From Rhodospirillales bacterium (GTDB taxonomy: Bacteria > Pseudomonadota > Alphaproteobacteria > Rhodospirillales > JADHTD01): 13,863 nucleotides of DNA. The stretch is from assembly GCA_016776525.1 (NCBI GenBank), contig JADHTD010000039.1, positions 1-13,863 on the forward strand. The letters are read 5' to 3'. Below, piece by piece: positions 5,920-13,863 of this stretch. The notes under the pieces are model-generated. The model saw nothing but the letters and a program-made list of their open reading frames with translations, was not told the DNA's origin and made no database searches. Position numbers and translations under genes: made by a program. Numbering within the stretch: position 1 is the stretch's first letter; each line of letters starts with the position of its first letter.

Positions 5920-7587
5920 TTACTCAGTCCGCACCAGATGGATGCTGGTCGACGGACGCTTGTAGAAACTGTCGCGGAAAAAACGCCGGACCGCAATCCT
6001 CAGTTCTTCCTTCAGCAATTCGTCGTCCTGGCGTTTCGATTTCTTGACCATATCGACGGTGGCTTTGATGACATCCTCGACCCCCGTCAGCACGGTCTCT
6101 TCGTCCGCCTCCAACAGACCGGTGGTGGCGATCTGCGGGGCGGCGGCCAGCAGACCGTGGGCGTCGACAACGACGGTAACCACGACCGAGCCGTTATAAA
6201 GGGCCCGGCTGCGGCTGCGCACCAGATCGCCGTTCATGGGCACGGTCCGGCCGCCTTCCCAGGTCAGGCGCCCGGACGGCACCTGCCCGATGATTTCGCC
6301 CCCCTGTGGCGCCAGACGGATGACACCGCCGTTCTCATTGACCACCGTCTCGGCCACCTGGCACGATTTTGCCAATCTGGCATGTTCTTCCAGGTGGCGG
6401 CGTTCGCCATGCACGGGAACGGCGATGCGCGGCTGGATGAGCTGGTACATCTCGATCAGTTCGTCCCGGGCCGGATGGCCGGAAACATGCACCAGATGAT
6501 TGCGCCAGGTGATGACCTCAATGCCCAAGCGCGACAGGTCATTATGCAACCGCCCGATATTGGCCTCATTGCCGGGGATTTCGCGGGACGAGAAAATCAC
6601 CGTATCCCCTTCTTCCAGAGTTACGTTCGAATGGTCCCCGGCGGCAATGCGGGACAGGGCGGCGCGGGATTCCCCCTGGCTGCCGGTGCAGACGATCAGC
6701 ACCTTGTCCTTCGGCAGGTATCCCGCCATATCCTCGTCGAGGAAAGCCGGGGTGTCGGCCAGCAGGCCGTTTTCCCGGGCCGCCTCGTCAAAGCGCCTGA
6801 GCGAGCGCCCGGCCAGCACCACATCGCGGCCATTGGCCAGGGCGGCAGCGGCGATGGTCTCCAACCGCGCCACGTTGCTGGCGAAGCTGGTTACCGCCAC
6901 CCGGTTCTCGCATTTGCCGATAACCTCCCTCAGGGTCTGCAGCAGGTCGCTTTCCGAACCGGCGACCCCTTCCACGAAAACATTGGTCGAATCGCAGACA
7001 ATAGCCTGCACGCCTTCCTCGCCGACCCGCCTGAGGGCATCCTTGTCCGATGGAGCGCCGACCACCGGGCCGGGATCGAACTTCCAGTCCCCCGTATGCA
7101 GGACCGTGCCCAAGGGGGTGCGGATGGCAATGGCGTTGGGTTCCGGGATCGAATGGGTCAGGGTGATCAGTTCCAGGTCGAAAGGACCGACGGAAAAACG
7201 GCTGCCCAGGTCAACAATGGTGATTTCGGCTTCGTCCTTAAAATCCGTTTCCGCCAACTTGCGCCTGAGGATCGAGGCGGTGAACGGCGTCGCATAAATC
7301 GGGCAGCGCAATCGCTCCCACAGGTACGGGACGGCGCCCAGGTGGTCTTCATGGGCATGGGTCAGGACCAGACCGTCTAGGCTGTCCAGCCTGTCGACGA
7401 TGAACTGGGGGTCGGGCATGATGACATCGACCCCCGGCACCTGGCCGTTGTTGAAGGTGATGCCCAGATCGACCATCATCCAGCGTTCCGCATCGGGCGG
7501 TCCGAACCCATAGAGGTTCAGGTTCATGCCGATCTCACCCGCACCGCCCAGGGGCAGGAACAGCAATTCGTTGCCGGTATTGCTCAT
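5920..7587 (-). CDS. rnj: Ribonuclease J
   Basis: This is a zinc-dependent metallo-beta-lactamase/beta-CASP nuclease that combines 5'-to-3' exonuclease and endonuclease activities. In alphaproteobacteria it takes part in rRNA 5' maturation and mRNA decay. The protein is 555 residues, the expected length. The metal-binding motif HAHEDH is at 77-82, with further ligands at His145 (LTHSIPE), HTGDWKFD (164-171) and the beta-CASP and closing histidines in VHVSGHPAR (366-374) and VPVHGE (390-395). TGSQGE (301-306) is a conserved beta-CASP motif. The DSTNV segment at 199-203 is the usual family form. The C-terminal 150 residues form the domain that in relatives mediates dimerisation. It overlaps coaX by 4 bases and ends 13 bases before mce. 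Confidence 0.96.
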   Translation of the reverse strand: MSNTGNELLFLPLGGAGEIGMNLNLYGFGPPDAERWMMVDLGITFNNGQVPGVDVIMPDPQFIVDRLDSLDGLVLTHAHEDHLGAVPYLWERLRCPIYATPFTASILRRKLAETDFKDEAEITIVDLGSRFSVGPFDLELITLTHSIPEPNAIAIRTPLGTVLHTGDWKFDPGPVVGAPSDKDALRRVGEEGVQAIVCDSTNVFVEGVAGSESDLLQTLREVIGKCENRVAVTSFASNVARLETIAAAALANGRDVVLAGRSLRRFDEAARENGLLADTPAFLDEDMAGYLPKDKVLIVCTGSQGESRAALSRIAAGDHSNVTLEEGDTVIFSSREIPGNEANIGRLHNDLSRLGIEVITWRNHLVHVSGHPARDELIEMYQLIQPRIAVPVHGERRHLEEHARLAKSCQVAETVVNENGGVIRLAPQGGEIIGQVPSGRLTWEGGRTVPMNGDLVRSRSRALYNGSVVVTVVVDAHGLLAAAPQIATTGLLEADEETVLTGVEDVIKATVDMVKKSKRQDDELLKEELRIAVRRFFRDSFYKRPSTSIHLVRTE

Positions 7588-8363
7588 GCGGATTTTTTGT
7601 TCAGCCGATGGATGGCCAGCAGGCCGCGCAGCGTCAGGTCATGATCGGTGCCCTTGATGCAGTCGGTCCATTGGGAAAAGAGCGGCGCCAGGCCACCGGT
7701 GGCGATGACTTCCAGTTCTTCGCCCAGTTCGTCGGAGACACGCCGGACCATGCCTTCGATCATGCTGATATAACCCCAGAAGATCCCCGACTGCATGGCC
7801 TTGACGGTGCCCTTGCCAATTACTCTCTCCGGCTTTTCAATAGCCACCCGCGGCAGTTTGGCCGCCGCCATATGCAGGGCTTCCAGCGACAGGTTGATCC
7901 CCGGTGCGATGATGCCGCCGGCGTAATCGCCGCTCCCGTCAATAATGTCAAAGGTGGTGGCCGTGCCGAAATCGACGATGATCAGCGGCCCGCCGTAGGT
8001 TTCCCCGGCGGCAACGGCATTGACCAGCCGGTCGGCGCCGACTTCGCCGGGCTGGTCGACCAGCACCTCGATGCCCAACTCCACCCCTTCATCGCCGACG
8101 ATCAGCGGATCGCAATCGAAATACTTGCGGCACAGGGTTTTCAGGCTGAACAGGTTGGCCGGCACCACGGTGGCGACGATGGCGGCATTAATGCTGCTGC
8201 GTTCGATACCGTCGAACTGCATCAACTGTGACAGCCAAACGCCGAATTCATCGGCCGTGCGTTCATTGTCGGCCGAGGACCGCCATTCACCCCGCACTGT
8301 GCCATCCTCGTCAAAAACGGCGAAGACGATATTGGTGTTTCCGGAATCGATTGCTAACAGCAT
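7584..8363 (-). CDS. coaX: Type III pantothenate kinase (CoaX)
   Basis: CoaX phosphorylates pantothenate, the first step of coenzyme A synthesis in the cytosol. It belongs to the ASKHA fold, is unrelated to CoaA, needs a monovalent cation and, as a family property, is not feedback-inhibited by CoA. The 259-residue length is typical. Motifs seen are the phosphate loop LLAIDSGNTN (2-11), PGEVGADRL with the catalytic aspartate Asp111, DFGTATTFDII (131-141), GGIIAPGINLSLEALH, and VIATGGLAPLF near the C-terminus. It starts 30 bases after birA with only a weak purine-rich site upstream. Its TGA stop overlaps the rnj start (ATGA), which suggests coupled translation. Confidence 0.96.
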   Translation of the reverse strand: MLLAIDSGNTNIVFAVFDEDGTVRGEWRSSADNERTADEFGVWLSQLMQFDGIERSSINAAIVATVVPANLFSLKTLCRKYFDCDPLIVGDEGVELGIEVLVDQPGEVGADRLVNAVAAGETYGGPLIIVDFGTATTFDIIDGSGDYAGGIIAPGINLSLEALHMAAAKLPRVAIEKPERVIGKGTVKAMQSGIFWGYISMIEGMVRRVSDELGEELEVIATGGLAPLFSQWTDCIKGTDHDLTLRGLLAIHRLNKKSA

Positions 8364-8393
8364 GCCAGTGTCGTCTCTTTTCTATCTCTTCGG

Positions 8394-9155
8394 TTATCCC
8401 TCATGCGGGAAGACATCGCCCGTCGTTATCCGGCGGAAGACTTCACCCTGGCGCAGGATCAGGGCGCCGTCCTCATCGAGCGTTTCAAACACGCCTTCCA
8501 GGTTTTCCTTATCGAGCCGTACGGTCAACGGTTTTCCCAATCCATAAGCCCGTTCCAACCAAGCCCGCCGGGTTGCCGCGAAGCCAATGTTCCGCCAAGT
8601 GACCAAGCTGGCTAAAAAGCGGCGGTAATAGGATACCAGCAACCCTTCGACAGTCACATCTTTTGCTGCCCCTTCCCGGTGCAGACTGGTCGCCGGAAAG
8701 GCGGCGTCTTCGGGAAAGCTGTTCAGGTTGATGCCGGTGCCGACCACCAGCCAATCCAGTTTTTTACCTGTCAAACCGCCGGATTCCAACAGAATTCCAG
8801 CCGTCTTTTTTCCTTCCACCAGCACATCGTTGGGCCACTTGCAGGTCACGAAGGTTCCCCTGGGCAGGCTTGCTGCCACCGTTTCCGCCACCGCATTGGC
8901 GGCGACAAAGCTCATCTGCATGGCTTCCGGCGGCAGTACGTCCGGGCGGACCAGCAACGAACAATAGAGGTTCCCCTCTTCCGACACCCAAGCCCGCGAC
9001 CGGCGCCCCTTGCCCGCCGATTGCCGTTTGGCCCAGACAACGGTGCCGTCGGGCGCCCCAACAGCGGCCTGACGTTTGGCTTCTTCGTTGGTGCTGTCGA
9101 TTTCGTCAAAAGACAGCAACTGGAAGTGTTCCGGAAGAATTGGTTTGGCGGTCAT
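8394..9155 (-). CDS. birA: Biotin--[acetyl-CoA-carboxylase] ligase (class I BirA)
   Basis: This cytosolic enzyme activates biotin to biotinyl-5'-AMP and transfers it to a lysine of biotin carboxyl carrier proteins such as that of acetyl-CoA carboxylase. The protein has 253 residues and no N-terminal helix-turn-helix, so it is a class I ligase rather than a biotin-operon repressor. Seen in order: IDSTNEEAKR (19-28), the biotinyl-AMP loop GKGRRSRAW (48-56), the catalytic CKWPNDVLVEGKKTAGILLE (105-124), VGTGINLN (138-145) and a short SH3-like C-terminal domain. The loop differs from the common GRGRRGRxW form by Lys49 and Ser53, while the arginine corresponding to E. coli Arg118 (Arg51) is kept. 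Its ATG lies inside the nuoN stop (ATGA overlap). BirA next to nuoN and coaX is a standard alphaproteobacterial arrangement. Confidence 0.95.
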   Translation of the reverse strand: MTAKPILPEHFQLLSFDEIDSTNEEAKRQAAVGAPDGTVVWAKRQSAGKGRRSRAWVSEEGNLYCSLLVRPDVLPPEAMQMSFVAANAVAETVAASLPRGTFVTCKWPNDVLVEGKKTAGILLESGGLTGKKLDWLVVGTGINLNSFPEDAAFPATSLHREGAAKDVTVEGLLVSYYRRFLASLVTWRNIGFAATRRAWLERAYGLGKPLTVRLDKENLEGVFETLDEDGALILRQGEVFRRITTGDVFPHEG

Positions 9156-10630
9156 CCAGCAAAAAGAGCGGCGGCAGCAGCAGCGGCCCCGTTCAGCACC
9201 GGCCCGGGATAGACGATGAAAAATACGATGACGATGGCGGTCACAGCCAGCACCGATCCCAGTTCCTTGCCGACGGCTTTGTTCAGGGGTTCCGTCACGT
9301 CGTCGAAATACATCACCTTGATGATCCGCACGTAGTAATAAGACGCCACGACGCTGGACAGGACGCCGATGATGGCCAAGGCATAGAGTTCGACCTCAAT
9401 GGCGGCCAGGAAGATGTACAGCTTGCCGAAGAAACCGGCCAGCGGCGGGATACCGGCCATCGAGAACATGAAGATGGTGAGGGCCAGGGCCAGCATCGGA
9501 TTGGTCTTGGAAAGCCCGGCAAGGTCGCTGATGTCCTCGACCATGCGGTCGCCCCGGCGCATGGTCAGGATGCAGGCAAAAGCGCCCAGGTTCATGAACA
9601 GGTAGATGGCCAAATAGATCATCACGCCGCGCACGCCCGCTTCGTTGCCGACAGCCAGCCCGATCAGGGCATAACCGACATGGCCGATGGAGCTGTAGGC
9701 CATCATTCTTTTGATGTTGGTCTGGTTGATGGCGGCAAAGGCCCCCAGAATCATCGACGCCACGGATATGAAAATAACGATTTGCTGCCACTGGGCCGCA
9801 AGATCGCCGAAGGGGCCGATCATGACCCGCAGGAACAGCGCCAGGGCGGCAATTTTGGGAGCCACCGAGAAAAAGGCGGCAACCGGCGTCGGCGCCCCTT
9901 CATAGACGTCCGGCGTCCACATGTGGAAAGGAACCGCCGAAACCTTGAAGGCGAGACCGGCCATGATAAAGACGATACCGACAATCAGGCCGACCGACGG
10001 CGCATGCCCTTGGCTGTCATGGAAAAGGCTGGCCAGGGCCTGGAAATCGGTGGTGCCGGTGAAACCATAGATCAGGCTGGAACCATAAAGCAGCATGCCG
10101 GAAGCCACCGCGCCTAAGACGAAATACTTGAGGCCGGCTTCCGTCGAGCGGGTATCGTCACGCTGGAAAGTGGCGATGACATAGAGCGACAGGCTCTGCA
10201 TCTCGAGGCCCAGGTACAGCGAAATCAGGTTGTTGGCCGAAATCATCATCAGCATGCCGATGGTGGCAAAAAGGATGAGGATGGCGAATTCGAAGCGGGC
10301 GATGCCCTGCGTTTGCAGGTATTGCTGCGCCATGATGATGGAAATGGCGGAAGCGAACAGCACCATCACCTTGAAGTATACGGAAAACGGATCGACCACG
10401 AACATGCCGCCGAAGGTGGTGCCCGGCACGCTGGAAACGGTCGCCGTCAGCAACAGGGCCAGCAGCAGGGTAACGACGCTGAGGTAGGAAATCATCTTCG
10501 AGGTCTTGGCCTCGCCCCCTTCGACACCGGCCTTCTGGAAGACGCCAAGCATCAGCAGGGCCATGGCGACCATCGCCATGAAGAGTTCCGGCAGGGCCGG
10601 AATCAAATTCGGTATCTGGGCCATCGACAT
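9152..10630 (-). CDS. nuoN: NADH-quinone oxidoreductase subunit N (NuoN)
   Basis: This is the third antiporter-like subunit of complex I, lying closest to the quinone-binding end of the three pumps. It has 492 residues and is hydrophobic throughout. The conserved TM5 glutamate sits in SLYLGLEMQSLSLYVIATF, and the TM7 lysine in GLAFKVSAVPFHMWTPDVYE, followed by GAPTPVAAFFSVAPKIAAL, the NuoN version of the antiporter motif. The ATG at 10630 is preceded by GAGGAG (10642-10647), which overlaps the nuoM TGA stop. A second ATG two codons further in would sit too far from that site. The nuoN stop overlaps the birA start as ATGA, so birA is expressed with the complex I operon. As is usual in this group, nuoN is the last nuo gene. 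Confidence 0.97.
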   Translation of the reverse strand: MSMAQIPNLIPALPELFMAMVAMALLMLGVFQKAGVEGGEAKTSKMISYLSVVTLLLALLLTATVSSVPGTTFGGMFVVDPFSVYFKVMVLFASAISIIMAQQYLQTQGIARFEFAILILFATIGMLMMISANNLISLYLGLEMQSLSLYVIATFQRDDTRSTEAGLKYFVLGAVASGMLLYGSSLIYGFTGTTDFQALASLFHDSQGHAPSVGLIVGIVFIMAGLAFKVSAVPFHMWTPDVYEGAPTPVAAFFSVAPKIAALALFLRVMIGPFGDLAAQWQQIVIFISVASMILGAFAAINQTNIKRMMAYSSIGHVGYALIGLAVGNEAGVRGVMIYLAIYLFMNLGAFACILTMRRGDRMVEDISDLAGLSKTNPMLALALTIFMFSMAGIPPLAGFFGKLYIFLAAIEVELYALAIIGVLSSVVASYYYVRIIKVMYFDDVTEPLNKAVGKELGSVLAVTAIVIVFFIVYPGPVLNGAAAAAAALFAG

Positions 10631-10645
10631 CGTCCGGTTGTCTCC

Positions 10646-12160
10646 TCAGTGCCCGGCCAAGACGGCGCTTTCGGCAGCCGCGCGGGCGACCTCGACCTGC
10701 GAGATCAGGTTATTGACGGAAGCATGCATGAAATCCAGGAAGGAGGACGGATAAACACCCATCCACAGAACCAGGATGACCAGCGGCGCGAAGACCAGAA
10801 TTTCGCGCGGGCTGAGGTCGAGAATGTTTTTTAGGGATTCCTTGGTCAGTTGGCCGAAGATCACTCGGCGGTAGAGATACAGCATATAGGCGGCGCCCAG
10901 GATGACGCCGAGGGCGGCGAAGGCCGCTACCCAGCTGTTGACCTGGAAAACGCCGACCAGGACCAGGAATTCACCGATGAAACCGCCGGTGCCGGGCAGG
11001 CCCACGGACGCCAGCATCATCAGCATGAAGATCAGCCCATAAGCCGGCATGCGATGCACCAGACCGCCGTAACTGGCAATATCGCGCGAATGGATGCGGT
11101 CGTAGACAACGCCGACAATAAGGAACAGGGCGGCCGAGACGATGCCGTGAGACAGCATCTGGTAGATGGCCCCTTCAATGCCCTGGATGGTCAGGGTGAA
11201 AGTACCGATGGTGACGAACCCCATGTGCGCCACCGATGAATAGGCAATCAGTTTTTTCATATCCTCCTGGGCCAGAGCCACCAGGGAGGTGTAGATGACG
11301 GCGATAATGCTCAGCGTATAGATCAGCGGCGTGAATTCGACGGTGGCCAGCGGGAACATCGGCAGCGAGAAGCGCAGGAACCCGTAGCCGCCGAATTTTA
11401 AGAGCACCCCGGCCAGGATCACGGATCCGGCGGTCGGCGCTTCCACATGGGCATCGGGCAGCCAGGTATGCACCGGCCACATCGGCACCTTGACGGCGAA
11501 AGAAGCGAAGAAGGCCAGCCACAGCCAATTTTGCATGCCTTTCGGGAAACTGTGCGCCATCAGCGCCGGCATGTCGGTGGTTCCGGCATCGAAATACATG
11601 GCCAGAATGGCCAGCAGCATCAGCACCGAACCGGCCAGCGTAAACAGGAAGAACTTAAACGCCGCATAAACCCGGCGCGGTCCGCCCCAGACGCCGATGA
11701 TCAGGAACATGGGGATCAGCACGGCTTCGAAGAAGATGTAGAAGACGACCAGGTCGAGGGCCGAGAACATGCCGATCATCATGGTTTCCATGATCAGGAA
11801 GGAGACCATGTATTCCTTGACGCGGGTCGTCACCGACTCCCAGCTGGACAGTACGCAGACCGGCGTCAGCAACGTCGTCAGCAGCACGAACAGTATGGAA
11901 ATGCCGTCCACGCCCATGTGGTAATTGATGCCGAATTCCGGCATCCATTCGGCTTTTTCCACGAACTGGAAAGCCGCCGTCGTCGGATCGAAGGCGAACC
12001 ACAGATAAAGCGACAACAGGAAAGTGATGACCGAAGCCCACAGGGCCACGTGGCGGGCGTTGCGGGCCACCACCTCTTCGGTGCCGCGGATCGAGAGGAT
12101 AAAGACCGCTCCGACCAGTGGCAGGAATGTCAGCAGCGATAGGATTGGAAAATGACTCAT
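10646..12160 (-). CDS. nuoM: NADH-quinone oxidoreductase subunit M (NuoM)
   Basis: This is the second antiporter-like proton-pumping subunit of complex I, an integral membrane protein of about 14 helices. The protein is 504 residues, normal for the family. Visible hallmarks are GVDGISILFVLL (residues 83-94), the TM5 glutamate in FFEAVLIPMFLIIG (Glu145, E. coli Glu144), the TM7 lysine in AVKVPMWPVHTWLPDAHVEA (Lys224, E. coli Lys234), and the following PTAGSVILAGVLLKFGGYG with the TM8 lysine. I chose the ATG at 12160 because a GAGG Shine-Dalgarno ends 5 bases upstream, overlapping the nuoL stop codon. A GTG at 12163, immediately before it, would add one Met. Only a few bases separate it from nuoL, which implies translational coupling. 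No disruption was seen. Confidence 0.97.
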   Translation of the reverse strand: MSHFPILSLLTFLPLVGAVFILSIRGTEEVVARNARHVALWASVITFLLSLYLWFAFDPTTAAFQFVEKAEWMPEFGINYHMGVDGISILFVLLTTLLTPVCVLSSWESVTTRVKEYMVSFLIMETMMIGMFSALDLVVFYIFFEAVLIPMFLIIGVWGGPRRVYAAFKFFLFTLAGSVLMLLAILAMYFDAGTTDMPALMAHSFPKGMQNWLWLAFFASFAVKVPMWPVHTWLPDAHVEAPTAGSVILAGVLLKFGGYGFLRFSLPMFPLATVEFTPLIYTLSIIAVIYTSLVALAQEDMKKLIAYSSVAHMGFVTIGTFTLTIQGIEGAIYQMLSHGIVSAALFLIVGVVYDRIHSRDIASYGGLVHRMPAYGLIFMLMMLASVGLPGTGGFIGEFLVLVGVFQVNSWVAAFAALGVILGAAYMLYLYRRVIFGQLTKESLKNILDLSPREILVFAPLVILVLWMGVYPSSFLDFMHASVNNLISQVEVARAAAESAVLAGH

Positions 12161-12167
12161 CACCGCC

Positions 12168-13863
12168 TCATCCGTGTGTAAACAAATACCAGGTTATCAG
12201 GATCACGACGCCGCTCAGCATGGCAAAGGCATAGTGATAGAGATAACCGCTCTGCAAGCGCGCCGCCCGCCTCGCCAAATTAAGCGTCGCCGCAGCAATA
12301 CCGTCCGGGCCAACGCCGTCAATCAGGGCGCCGTCACCGGTCTTCCAGAAACTGCGACCCAGGTAAAAGGCCGGGCGAACAAAGAGGTAATCGTAGAGCT
12401 CGTCGAAGTACCACTTATTGAGCAGGAACAGGTAAATGCCCCGGAAACGTCCGGCGATCAGGGCCGGCAGGTTCGGCTTCAACAGATAGAGAATATAGGC
12501 CAGGCCGATACCGGCCAAACCGACCACCAACGGTGCATATTTTACCCAGGCCGGGACATGATGGGCGTTCTCCAGGGCCGGGTGGGTCGGCAGGATAAGC
12601 AGCGCACTGCCCCAGAATTCGCCCGCGTTGTGGCCGACGAAGAATTCGTAACCGATATAACCGGCAGCGGTCGCCCCGGCGGCCAGCACCAGCAGCGGGA
12701 TGATCATCACCTTCGGGCTTTCGTGGACATGGGCCAGGGTCCTTTCATCGGCCCTCGACGGTCCGTGGAAGGTCATCAGCAACAGCCGCCAGGAATAAAA
12801 CGCCGTCAGGAAGGCCGCCGTGATGCCCATCCAGAAGGCATATTGGCCGACACCGGTGTGTGCCGCATAGGCCGCTTCCAGCACGATGTCCTTAGAATAG
12901 AAACCGGCGAAGGGCGGAATACCGGCCAGCGCCAGACTGCCGATCCACATAAGCACATAGGTAACCGGGATCACCTTCCAGATGCCGCCCATCTTGCGCA
13001 TGTCCTGTTCGTCGGACATGGCGTGGATGACAGAACCGGCGCCCAAGAACAGCAGGGCCTTGAAGAAACCGTGGGTCATCAGGTGGAAGATACCCGCAGA
13101 ATAAGCCGAAACGCCGCAGGCGAAGAACATGTACCCCAACTGCGAACAGGTCGAATAGGCGATGACCCGCTTGATGTCGTTCTGCACACAGCCGATGGTG
13201 GCTGCGAAAATAGCCGTCGAGGCGCCGACGACGGTCACCACAGTGAGCGCCACATCGGAATATTCAAAGATCGGCGACAGCCTTGCGACCATAAAGATAC
13301 CGGCCGTCACCATGGTCGCCGCATGGATCAGGGCGGAAACCGGCGTCGGGCCTTCCATGGCGTCCGGCAGCCAGGTATGCAACCCCAACTGCGCCGATTT
13401 GCCCATGGCGCCGACGAACAGCAGCAGGCAGGCGATGGTCAGGGCGTGGAAGTCGGTGCCGAACAGGTGGATGGTGGCTTCGGCCTTACCCGAAGCCTCG
13501 GCAAAGATGGTGTCCAGGTGGACGGTCTGGAACAGTACGAAGACGGTAAAGATGCCGAGCGCAAAGCCGAAGTCGCCGATGCGGTTGACCAGGAAAGCCT
13601 TGATGGCGGCGGCATTGGCTTCCGGCTTGTTGTACCAGTAACCGATCAGCAGGTAAGACGCCAGACCGACCCCTTCCCAGCCGAAGAACATCTGCACCAG
13701 GTTGTCGGCGGTGATCAGCATCAGCATGAAGAAGGTAAACAGGCTGAGGTAGGCCATGAACCGCGGGATTCCCGGATCATGGTGCATGTAGCCGATGGAA
13801 TAGACATGGACCATGGCCGACACGACGGTCACCACCAGCATCATAACGGCGGTCAGGGTGTCC
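12168..13863 (-). CDS. nuoL: NADH-quinone oxidoreductase subunit L (NuoL), partial at the 5' end
   Basis: This is the large antiporter-like subunit at the distal end of the complex I membrane arm, which pumps protons during NADH:quinone oxidation. The frame is open to the window edge, and residues before the first visible Met (DTLTAV) already match NuoL, so the gene starts outside. Comparing the conserved glutamate here (GWEGVGLASYLLIGYW) with E. coli Glu144 suggests that roughly 85 to 90 N-terminal residues are missing. About 564 residues are visible. They include the TM7 lysine region (GKSAQLGLHTWLPDAMEGP) and the adjoining PVSALIHAATMVTAG motif, both diagnostic of NuoL. The C-terminal half carries the long amphipathic and terminal helices (YFDELYDYLFVRPAFYLG) that distinguish NuoL from NuoM and NuoN. 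The stop TGA lies just before nuoM. The identification is secure. Confidence 0.97.
   Translation of the reverse strand, partial: DTLTAVMMLVVTVVSAMVHVYSIGYMHHDPGIPRFMAYLSLFTFFMLMLITADNLVQMFFGWEGVGLASYLLIGYWYNKPEANAAAIKAFLVNRIGDFGFALGIFTVFVLFQTVHLDTIFAEASGKAEATIHLFGTDFHALTIACLLLFVGAMGKSAQLGLHTWLPDAMEGPTPVSALIHAATMVTAGIFMVARLSPIFEYSDVALTVVTVVGASTAIFAATIGCVQNDIKRVIAYSTCSQLGYMFFACGVSAYSAGIFHLMTHGFFKALLFLGAGSVIHAMSDEQDMRKMGGIWKVIPVTYVLMWIGSLALAGIPPFAGFYSKDIVLEAAYAAHTGVGQYAFWMGITAAFLTAFYSWRLLLMTFHGPSRADERTLAHVHESPKVMIIPLLVLAAGATAAGYIGYEFFVGHNAGEFWGSALLILPTHPALENAHHVPAWVKYAPLVVGLAGIGLAYILYLLKPNLPALIAGRFRGIYLFLLNKWYFDELYDYLFVRPAFYLGRSFWKTGDGALIDGVGPDGIAAATLNLARRAARLQSGYLYHYAFAMLSGVVILITWYLFTHG

Noticed and set aside
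5907..5996. Upstream extension of mce to an ATG at 5996
   Set aside because: The extra 30 codons overlap the 3' end of rnj in another frame, do not resemble the family, and bypass the well-placed GGGAG before 5906.
5848..7380. Plus-strand open frame of 510 codons opposite rnj
   Set aside because: It is the mirror of a clear RNase J gene with all metal motifs. GC-rich codon bias keeps the antisense frame open. The product is low in complexity and rich in Gln, Gly and His, with no recognisable domain.
8870..10117. Plus-strand open frame of 415 codons across birA and nuoN
   Set aside because: It spans two well-supported minus-strand genes and their junction, and its translation is rich in His, Asp, Gln and Gly, typical of an antisense shadow.

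Overview
The window comes from an alphaproteobacterium. The evidence is the gene order nuoL-nuoM-nuoN-birA-coaX-rnj-mce-DUF1467-(tag)-proS-lolC/E-lolD, the short prolyl-tRNA synthetase that lacks the usual editing insertion, RNase J in a Gram-negative, and a DUF1467 protein. The GC-rich housekeeping part fits a Rhodospirillales-like lineage, but that placement is an inference. Every supported gene lies on the minus strand, so transcription runs from high to low coordinates.

Region 13863 to 1327 is one tightly packed, co-directional block. It opens with the last three proton-pumping subunits of respiratory complex I (NuoL, cut by the window edge, then NuoM and NuoN). Next come biotin protein ligase and type III pantothenate kinase (cofactor supply), RNase J (RNA turnover), methylmalonyl-CoA epimerase (propionate metabolism), a small DUF1467 membrane protein, 3-methyladenine DNA glycosylase I, prolyl-tRNA synthetase, and the LolC/E permease with its LolD ATPase (lipoprotein release from the inner membrane). 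Most junctions are 4-base ATGA overlaps or gaps of 4 to 30 bases. The only sizeable gap is about 95 bases between tag and proS.

Region 1 to 1326 is different. Base composition drops abruptly to AT-rich right at the lolD stop codon. dnaE, the usual downstream neighbour of lolD in alphaproteobacteria, is not the next gene in this window. In its place is an uncharacterised gene for a membrane-anchored protein with a GAF-like cytoplasmic domain. It is broken by a single in-frame TAA (429-431), after which the same frame continues to 135. Downstream of it is a 9-codon ORF overlapping (ATGA) the start of a further gene that runs off the left edge. This stretch looks like acquired DNA joined to the end of a conserved core operon. 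It is the only part of the window that is not routine, and the evidence does not support assigning it a function.

No RNA genes, CRISPR arrays, insertion sequences or convincing rho-independent terminators were seen.
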